NCBI GenBank assembly: GCA_945861155.1
Contig: CAMATN010000011.1
Location: 1 to 61,067 of the forward strand
Reading direction: 5' to 3'
DNA: 61,067 bases
Source of the DNA: Rhizobium sp. Q54
GTDB lineage: Bacteria > Pseudomonadota > Alphaproteobacteria > ATCC43930 > CGMCC-115725
The notes under the pieces are model-generated. The model was not told where the DNA came from, ran no database searches, and saw nothing but the letters and a program-made list of their open reading frames with translations. This document shows, piece after piece, positions 16,074 through 23,600 of the stretch (positions within the stretch are counted from its first letter, which is position 1; each line of letters starts with the position of its first letter). Both the position numbers and the translations under genes were made by a program.

Positions 16074-17408
16074 ATGCCTGTTCCTGCTCAACAGCCTGCT
16101 CTCGCCCAGAAGATCGATTTCGGCCATGGCAACCAACGCGCCGAGCTGCCGCTGTTGGAGCCGACGCTGGGGCCGGCGATGATCGACATTCGCCGGCTGC
16201 GCGAGGAGACCGGCTGCTGGGCCTACGACCCGTCTTTCGGCCAGACCGGCGCCTGCCGTTCGGCGATCACCTATGTCGACGGCGACGAGGGAATTCTGCT
16301 CTACCGCGGCTATCCGATCGACCGGCTGGTCGAGCAATCGGACTACCTGGAGGTGTGCTGGCTGCTGCTCAACGGCGAACTGCCCAGCGCCGCGCAAAAG
16401 GAAAAATTCACCGACGACATCACCCACCACACGATGGTCAACGAGCAATTGCACGCGATCTATCGCGGGTTTCGCCGGGATTCGCACCCGATGGCGGTGA
16501 TGTGCGGGGTGGTCGGCGCGCTGGCGGCGTTCTATCACGACAGCCTCGACATCTTCGATCCGCGCCATCGGCTGGTCGCCTCGCACCGGCTGATCGCCAA
16601 GATGCCGACGATCGCCGCGATGGCGTACAAATATTCGCTCGGCCAGCCGTTCATCTATCCGCGCAACGATCTGGGGTACGCCGAGAATTTCCTGCACATG
16701 CTGTTCGCGGTGCCGTGCGAGACCTATCGTGCGCCCGAGGCGATGGTGCGGGCGCTCGACGCCCTGTTGATCATCCAGGCCGACCACGAGCAGAACGCGT
16801 CGACCTCGGCGATGCGGCTGGTCGGCTCGACCCGGGCCAATCCGTTCGCCGCGACGGCGGCGGCGATCGCGGCGCTGTGGGGGCCGCTGCATGGCGGCGC
16901 CAACGAGGGCGTATTGCAAACGCTGCAAGAGATCGGCAGCGTCGAGCGCATTCCCGAGATGCTGCGGCGCGCCAAGGACAAGAACGACCCGTTCCGGCTC
17001 AGCGGGTTCGGCCACCGCGTCTACAAGAGCTACGACCCGCGCGCCAAGGTGCTGCGCCCGCTATGCCGCGAGGTGCTGGACGCGCTCGGCAAGGACGACC
17101 CGCTATTGACCTTGGCGATGGAATTGGAGCGGATCGCGCTCGAAGACGAGTATTTCGTCGAGCGCAAGCTTTACCCGAACGTCGATTTCTACTCCGGCAT
17201 GATCTTCCGCGCCCTGGGCCTGCCGCCCGACATGTTCACCCCGGTCTTCGCGGTCGCGCGCACGGTCGGCTGGGTCGCCCATTGGAACGAGATGATGACC
17301 GACCCCGAAACCCGCATCGTCCGCCCCCGCCAGCTTTATACCGGACCCAAGGATCGCGGCTTCGTCCCGGCCGGGGAGCGGACCGAGCACGAGCCGCTGG
17401 TCGGGTAA
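16074..17408 (+). CDS. gltA: Type II citrate synthase
   Basis: This 444-residue enzyme condenses acetyl-CoA with oxaloacetate at the entry of the TCA cycle, in the cytosol. Type II signatures are intact: HEQNASTS in the middle, [10 protein letters not shown] with the active-site His, [15 protein letters not shown] with the second His, and NVDFYSG with the catalytic Asp. Length is normal for the hexameric NADH-sensitive form. The start at 16074 is set by CCGGAGGTG 5 nt upstream; a frame back to 16023 would run through the regulatory dyad. It is divergent from the HTH-citrate synthase fusion and followed by a palindrome. Confidence 0.93.
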   Translation: MPVPAQQPALAQKIDFGHGNQRAELPLLEPTLGPAMIDIRRLREETGCWAYDPSFGQTGACRSAITYVDGDEGILLYRGYPIDRLVEQSDYLEVCWLLLNGELPSAAQKEKFTDDITHHTMVNEQLHAIYRGFRRDSHPMAVMCGVVGALAAFYHDSLDIFDPRHRLVASHRLIAKMPTIAAMAYKYSLGQPFIYPRNDLGYAENFLHMLFAVPCETYRAPEAMVRALDALLIIQADHEQNASTSAMRLVGSTRANPFAATAAAIAALWGPLHGGANEGVLQTLQEIGSVERIPEMLRRAKDKNDPFRLSGFGHRVYKSYDPRAKVLRPLCREVLDALGKDDPLLTLAMELERIALEDEYFVERKLYPNVDFYSGMIFRALGLPPDMFTPVFAVARTVGWVAHWNEMMTDPETRIVRPRQLYTGPKDRGFVPAGERTEHEPLVG

Positions 17409-17419
17409 GTCTACCGGGT

Positions 17420-17501
17420 GTCATTGCGAGCGAAGCGAAGCAATCTCGTGCCGCATATGCTCAGCCTATCGAGATTGCGTCGCTGCGCTCCTCGCAATGA
17501 C
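17420..17501. repeat. REP-like palindrome (GTCATTGCGAGCGAAGCGAA family), copy 1
   Basis: Arms at 17420-17448 and 17470-17501 are inverted complements with small indels (GTCATTGCGAG...CTCGCAATGAC). The same family appears at 40178-40262. Here it follows the citrate synthase stop by 11 nt and probably shapes the end of that transcript. Confidence 0.8.
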
Positions 17502-17549
17502 GAATTATGTAAGTGGAAATGACGAGGCGTACTTGACGGGAGGTAGGTG

Positions 17550-18041
17550 ATGGCAAAGCGCATCGATATGAGCAAATTGCAGGCAACGGTCGGCACCTTG
17601 TACCCGCCGCCGTTCGATGAGCCATGCCGGGCGCGCGAGCGCACCCGGCTCGGCGATCTGGCGGGTTTGACGCAGTTCGGCGTCAACCTGCTGCGCCTGC
17701 CGCCCGGCGCGTGGTCGAGCCAGCGCCACTGGCACACCGGCGAGGACGAGTTCGTCTATGTCGTATCGGGCGAGGTGGTCCTCGTCACCGACGCTGGCGA
17801 GGAGATATTGCGCGCCGGCGACGCGGCCGGCTTCCCGGCCAACGACCGCGACGGCCACTGCCTGCAGAACCGCTCCGGCCAGGACGCAATCGTGCTCGAG
17901 ATCGGCAGCCGGGTGCTCGGCAGCGTCGGCTACTATTCCGATATCGACATGGTGGCCCCGGCCGGCGGCAAACCCGCCGCCTACACCCACCGCGACGGCA
18001 CCCCCTACGAGGGCATCCGCCGCCGCGGGCCGGAGGGCTGA
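17550..18041 (+). CDS. Cupin domain protein
   Basis: This 163-residue single-domain cupin has motif 1 seen as RHWHTGEDEFVYVVSGEV (residues 56-73), which supplies two His and a Glu metal ligand, and motif 2 near residues 88-110 (GDAAGFPANDRDGHCLQNRS) with a third His. The fold is a small beta-barrel, often with Fe, Mn or Zn; related proteins are isomerases, dioxygenases or sugar-binding proteins, and the substrate here is not evident. The start at 17550 has GGGAGGTAGG just upstream. The gene stands alone between a palindrome and a convergent membrane-protein gene. Confidence 0.8.
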   Translation: MAKRIDMSKLQATVGTLYPPPFDEPCRARERTRLGDLAGLTQFGVNLLRLPPGAWSSQRHWHTGEDEFVYVVSGEVVLVTDAGEEILRAGDAAGFPANDRDGHCLQNRSGQDAIVLEIGSRVLGSVGYYSDIDMVAPAGGKPAAYTHRDGTPYEGIRRRGPEG

Positions 18042-18117
18042 GCCAAGCGCCCGAGAAGCGGAGGTGATTGGATCGATGATGTTGCTAACTAGTGAGGGGC
18101 CGCTTTCACGGGTCTGA

Positions 18118-18618
18118 TCAGGGGCGTTTAGCAGGCTCGGAACCAAGAAAATATTTTCTACCACCTATGATCAGCGCACCGAGCAAGCCTGAGATCAGAC
18201 AGAGCATGTGCAGCCATCCGACCGAGATGATGCCAAGCAGCCCATTACCCGCAGCGAAAGGCCAAAGGGGATTCATGTCCCTGTGCATGACTGCGTCGAG
18301 GCCGACATGGGAAAAAGTGCCGATGAACGCGCTGGAGAACGCGACCGTCCAGGTCAACGGATGATGCTCGATCTTCAGCTGCCTCAGCGCTATCTCACTC
18401 GCCGGACGGCCAATTGCGCCGGACACGAGACCGATCACGAGTGCGCCGAGGAGTGTATGCGAGGGGCCATGCAGGATGGCGTGCCCTTGAATGATCCCGA
18501 CGAGCGGCTCGATATCCATAAGCACCTGCGAGCCACCGAAAACCATGAAGCTGAACCGTGAGCCACCGATGGCTTTGAATACGGCTCCCGCTCCGAGATG
18601 GAATGGCGTGAACGGCAT
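18118..18618 (-). CDS. Small multi-pass membrane protein beginning MPFTPFH
   Basis: This 166-residue hydrophobic protein has about four transmembrane segments. It begins MPFTPFHLGAG and carries conserved-looking histidines (GHAILHGPSHTLLG around 62-75, SHVGLDAVMHRD around 117-128). The pattern resembles membrane-bound metal-dependent hydrolases of the YdjM/DUF4184 type, which share an N-terminal PFTP.H motif. Metal binding is inferred. The start at 18618 is chosen because family members begin with this motif; the longer frame runs through a palindromic repeat. Confidence 0.65.
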   Translation of the reverse strand: MPFTPFHLGAGAVFKAIGGSRFSFMVFGGSQVLMDIEPLVGIIQGHAILHGPSHTLLGALVIGLVSGAIGRPASEIALRQLKIEHHPLTWTVAFSSAFIGTFSHVGLDAVMHRDMNPLWPFAAGNGLLGIISVGWLHMLCLISGLLGALIIGGRKYFLGSEPAKRP

Positions 18619-18680
18619 GGACGCTCGACAGTGGATGGCGATATTGCCGGTAGGGCACCTCTGCACGCGGTCCACAGTAG

Positions 18681-18796
18681 ACCCTCTCCCCCACCGGGGG
18701 AGAGGTAGGGTGAGGGGCAAATCCGGGCTCGACCTCGCCGACCCTCACCCACCGCGAGCGACCCCCACCCTGCCCTCCCCCGCTTGCGGGGGAGGG
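18681..18796. repeat. Pair of C-rich/G-rich palindromes
   Basis: Two short hairpins lie in the gap between leftward genes: CCCTCTCCCCC with its complement at 18682-18705, and CCCTCCCCCGC with its complement at 18773-18796. The spacer carries related CCCTCACCC tracts. Such units are common dispersed repeats in GC-rich proteobacteria. No gene is present here. Confidence 0.6.
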
Positions 18797-18827
18797 AAAT
18801 TCAGGCGGTGCGGGGGAGGGTTTGTTA

Positions 18828-20561
18828 TCACCACCCCAGCGCGTAGGCGGCGCGGCGGGGGTCGGCACCGGCTTCCTTGACGCCGCGCTTGGTGTCGCTG
18901 CGGATCGCGCAGACCGCGCCCGCTAGCCAAATCCAGTCGGGCCAGCGCTCGACATCGTGGCCGCGCCGTGCCAGTTCGGCGGTCACCGCCTCGGGCACGC
19001 GGCCTTCGACGTTGAGCCGGCCGGGGTAATAATCATAGGGCGCGAACGACGAGGGATAGCTGTAGCTGGCAAAACGCGGGCTTTCGATCGCGCCCTGCAC
19101 GTCCTGGTCATGCACGAAGATGTTGAGCAAGACCTGAAGCATCGCCTGACTCTGCACGTCGCCGCCCGGCGTGCCGAACGGCAGGAACTCGGTGCCGTCC
19201 TTGATCGCCAGGGCCGGGTTCGGGGTCAGGCGCGGCCGCCTGCCCGGCGCGACCCCGGCCGGGTGGCGCGGGTCGGGGCGCGATTGCGAGCCGCGCGACG
19301 AGGGAATGAGCCCGGTCCCTGGCACCATCGGCGAGCCGTACGAGCCGTCGCTCGGGGTCGCCGAGAACAGATTGCCCCAGCGGTCGGCGACGCAGACATA
19401 CGAGGTGTCAGGCTCGGGGTTCGGGTTGGGCGGGCTGGCGCGCAGCCTTTGCTCCATGGCCCCCAACTCGCCCGGCGGCGGCATTTCGGGCCACGCCCGG
19501 TCCGGCCGTATCAGTTTCCGCCGCTCGGCGGCGTATTCGGAGGAGATCAGGGTCGCCAACGGCACATTCCCCAGCGCCGGGTCGGTGTAATAGGCCTCGC
19601 GGTCGGCGAAGGCGAGCTTCAGCGCCTCGGTCAACGTGTGCACGTAATCGGCGCTGTTGTGGCCAAGCGCGGCGAGATCGGTGCCTTCGAGCAGTGCCAG
19701 GGTCTGCAACAGTACCGGCCCCTGGCACCAGGCGCCGCAGGTGTAGACCTCGATGTCGCCGAAACGGCGGCGCTCGGCCGGGCCGACCGGCGAGTGGTAG
19801 TCGGCGAGGTCCTCGGCCGACAGCAGCCCGCCCTCCGCCTTCATAAAGGCGACGATCTTTTTCGCGATGTCGCCGCGGTAGAACGCGTCGCGGGCGGCTT
19901 CGAGCCCGGCCTCGCGGCCGCGTGGGGCAGCGGCCTTCTCCTCGTCGGCCATGTATTGCAGCGAGGCGGCGAGATCGGTCTGGCGGAACACCTCGCCAGC
20001 TTCCGGCGCGTGGCCGTTCGGCAACAGGACAGAGGCGCTCGACGGCCAGCCGCGCAGGCGCTCTTCCTGCTTTTTGAGGCTGGCGGCCATCAGCGGATAC
20101 ATCGGAAAGCCCTCGCGGGCCAGACGGGTCGCCGCCGCAGCGACATCGCCAAAGCTCATCGTGCCGTAGCGCCTGAGCGCGGTGATCCAGGCGTCGGGCG
20201 CGGCCGGCACCACCGTGCGCAACACGCCGAGCGGGATCTTGCCGCCGTGCTCGCGCATGAAGAATTGCGGGTCGAGCGCCTTCGGCCAGGTGCCGAGCCC
20301 GGCGATCGTCACGACCTCGCGCTTTTCGGCGAGGTAGATCATGATCGGCGCGACGCCGGCAAAGTCGACCAGATCGATCTGCAGGATGCCGAGCGCGATG
20401 CCGGCGGCGACCCCCGCATCGACCGCGTTGCCGCCAGCCTGCAAGATGTCGAACCCGGCCGTCGCGGCGAGGTAATGCCCGGCGGCGATCGCGTGGCGGG
20501 TCACGGCGATGGTCGGCCGATGGGCATTGGCGGGGGCGGTGTTGGGCGCGGCGGCGGTCAT
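18828..20561 (-). CDS. Gamma-glutamyltransferase family protein, no signal peptide
   Basis: This 577-residue N-terminal nucleophile hydrolase family member cleaves gamma-glutamyl or related amide bonds after self-cleavage into two subunits. The expected nucleophile is Thr386 in EPDTSYVCVADRWGNLFSAT, preceded by a large-subunit region with typical DAGVAAGIALG (about 47-57). The C-terminal PGGDVQSQAMLQVL resembles the PGG oxyanion segment. No signal peptide precedes HAIAAGHYLAA, so unlike E. coli Ggt it is predicted cytoplasmic and may act on small amides such as cephalosporin side chains or gamma-glutamyl intermediates. The start has GGGAGGAA upstream. Confidence 0.88.
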   Translation of the reverse strand: MTAAAPNTAPANAHRPTIAVTRHAIAAGHYLAATAGFDILQAGGNAVDAGVAAGIALGILQIDLVDFAGVAPIMIYLAEKREVVTIAGLGTWPKALDPQFFMREHGGKIPLGVLRTVVPAAPDAWITALRRYGTMSFGDVAAAATRLAREGFPMYPLMAASLKKQEERLRGWPSSASVLLPNGHAPEAGEVFRQTDLAASLQYMADEEKAAAPRGREAGLEAARDAFYRGDIAKKIVAFMKAEGGLLSAEDLADYHSPVGPAERRRFGDIEVYTCGAWCQGPVLLQTLALLEGTDLAALGHNSADYVHTLTEALKLAFADREAYYTDPALGNVPLATLISSEYAAERRKLIRPDRAWPEMPPPGELGAMEQRLRASPPNPNPEPDTSYVCVADRWGNLFSATPSDGSYGSPMVPGTGLIPSSRGSQSRPDPRHPAGVAPGRRPRLTPNPALAIKDGTEFLPFGTPGGDVQSQAMLQVLLNIFVHDQDVQGAIESPRFASYSYPSSFAPYDYYPGRLNVEGRVPEAVTAELARRGHDVERWPDWIWLAGAVCAIRSDTKRGVKEAGADPRRAAYALGW

Positions 20562-20658
20562 CGTGCTTCCTCCCGAGCGGTATCCGCCGGAGCATAGCGC
20601 CGGATCGCGCCCTCCTTGAAGAATTAATCCTGCCGGCGCCGGCGCCGCCTGGCCTGGC

Positions 20659-23600
20659 TCACCCGAAACCGGGTTCGTTACGGTAGCGGTGCGGCTGCCA
20701 GGGGCCCCATCGTTCTTCGAAGATCGCCCGATTGCGCACCATCAGTTCGCCCGCTTTCGTGCCGAGCGCGGCGAAGGACGCCGAAAGGTGATGGTGCACA
20801 AACACATCATCGGCAATGACCATTTTGTAATTTGCCCGACCTACCCGCCGGCAGTAATCGTCGTCCTCGAAAAACCCGACGCCGTAGACCTCGTCGAGGA
20901 AGCCAACTTCCTCCAGCACGCTGCGGCGTATCGCGACGCAAAAGAATGCGAGATTGGCGGCGTCAAGCGTCCGGCGCAGCCGGCCGCGCACGAAACGCCG
21001 TGCTGAGTCCTGCATTTCCTGCATGTCTCGATAGGCGATGTCGACCTTCTGCTCGTTGCCGATGTTGTTGGTCAACGGCCCGACCAGGCCGATCCGCGTA
21101 TCGAGCTGCATTGGTCGAATCAAGTCGCGTACCCAACCGCGGGTAACAAAGGTGTCGTTGTTCAACAAAATCGCATACTCGCCGCGGGCGTTGCGCAGCC
21201 CGACATTGTTGCCGCCGGCAAAACCCAGATTGGCGTCGTTCAAGATGACCCGTATGCGCCTGTCCTGACGCTCCAGTGCGCGCAATCTTTCCCGAGTCTG
21301 GTCGCTCGATGCGTTATCGACCACGATGATTTCGAGATTTGGATAGTCGCTCCAGCTGCGCAAGGAAAACAGACAGGCGCTGGTGAACTCCCAATTATTG
21401 TAGGTCAGAACGACGATCGACACCAACGGAAAGACTGCATCGACCGCCTGTGACAGCTGGTCCGCCCGACTGGCCCAATTGTGCTCGCGCGCCCAGTTCT
21501 GCCGGCGCTGCCGCAGCTCCGGGCTGTCTTCGGCCAAAGCCTGTTCGATACACTTGGTAAAGGATGCGGCGTCATCGGCGATGTACACCAGATCGGTAGC
21601 CTCGATGACCTCGGGCATCGGGGCCGCCACGACTGCCTTTCCCGCCGCCATGTATTCATAGAGCTTGACCGGGTTCGTGCATCGGATTAGCTCGACCAGT
21701 CGGAACGGGATCACCGCGACATCGACCTCGCGCAAAAACAGCGGCAGCTCCTGATACGGCTTCTCGCCGAAAAAGCGGACATTGGGGAGTTTTGCCGCCC
21801 GCGAGATGTCGCACCCGTCGGTGCGGCCGATCAGCCGGAAATCCCAATGCGGCCGCGCCGCGGCGCAGTGTTCGATCCACTCGATGTTGAACCAGTCGGC
21901 GATCGCTCCAAAATAGCCGATGACCGGGCGCTCGCCCGCGACCCCATCGCTATAGCCCTGGGCAAAAAACTCGACCTCCGCGGCATTGCGAATGATGACG
22001 CTGGAGCGATAATGCGACACATGCTCGGCAAGCGGACGCGAGGCGGTAATCACCAGATCGGCGCTGGCGAGCATGGCGTCTTCGGCCGATGCCGTCGACT
22101 CGGCCACATTGCTGAACCCGGTCGCCAGATCGAGACAATCGTAAACGACGGTGGCGCCCGGTACGCCGCAGGCAACCTGATGCCATGCGGGATGCTCGAC
22201 CAGCACGATCGGCGCTTGAATGCCCAAGACGGCGACCAGCTCGTCGAGCGCCAGTTGCAATTCGCCGATCGTTCGCTCGCCGAGGCCCTGGTATATGCTT
22301 TCGCAAGCATCGTTCGCGACGCGCATTCTTATCTCGAACACGCCGGCATGCGGGGATTCGATGATGCGAAACCGGCCTTTCTCGTCGGCCGGTTCGAAGA
22401 CGATCGACACATAAAAGATCCGTGCCCCGGCATCGGCGAGATTGGCGGCGAGGTGCTGCGGGCGCTGGATGCGGAAATGCCAATCGATCACGCCGAGCCA
22501 GATTATGTCATGGCCCGGGCCGTTTTTATGCCTCGCCTCGACGAACAGCGCGCCGTAGCGGTCGGCGGGGGATAGCGGGATCGGCGGGTCGGCGGCAAAA
22601 CCTGCCGGCGCCGCGATGTCGCGCGGTTCGGCAACATCGCCGATGACGGTCGCGGAATAGATGCCGGGGCTGCCGGGGGCTGATCGGGAAAAGCCGCCAT
22701 CTCCGCGGATCGCGCGCTCGGTTTCCGACGGCGAGTACCCGACCAGGGCGTGCAACGACTCGCGAGCGGCCGCCAGATCGGGGTCCAGCCGAATTGCCGT
22801 CGCATAGGCATCGATCGCCAGCGCACGGCGGGCCTGAAGCTTCAGCAGGTGACCCAGCTGAAGGTGCGTATCGGCAACCGAGCGATCGAGCGCCAGCGCG
22901 CGCCGGTATGCGGCTTCGGCCGCCAGGTAATCGCCTTGTTCCTTGAGCGCATGCCCGAACTGCACCCAGATCGGCATCAGGTCGGGCTGGCGGTCGAGCG
23001 CGCGCCGGTAATGGCGGGCGGCGGCGGCCCAGTCCCGCCCATCGCGGGCCTTGTCGCCTTGATCGAGCAGCAGCGGCGTGAGGCGGTCGAGTTCGCCCCC
23101 GGCGTCCGGCAGCGCGGGATCGAGCTGCAACGCCCTGGCATAGCAATCGGCGGCTTCCCCCCAGCGCGACATCAGCTTGAGCAGGTGACCGAGCTGCAGG
23201 TGCGTGTCAGCCACCGATGCCTCCAGCGCCAGTGAGCGACGATAGGCGTCTTCCGCTCCGCGGTGATCGCCCTGTTCCTTGAGCGCGTGTCCGAGCTGCA
23301 CCCAGATTGCCGTCAGATCGGGCGAGCGATCGAGCGCCCGGTGGTAATGGCGTGCCGCCGCCACCCATTTGCCGGATCGGCGCGCGCTATCGCCCGCCCT
23401 GACCGCGGCGCCGACCCGCCGCCGAATACTCGATTGCGTCACCCGCGACAACAGGTTGAAGCTGCTCGGGCGCCTGGCATTCGCATTCGCCAGTTCGGCG
23501 GCAAGCGCTGTCACTCTGGTCTGCAACGCGGCCTCGCTCTCAGCGGCGGCGCGGCTGCGTTCGGCCAGGCGTGTCGTCAGATCGGCGATGCCGGCAGCGG

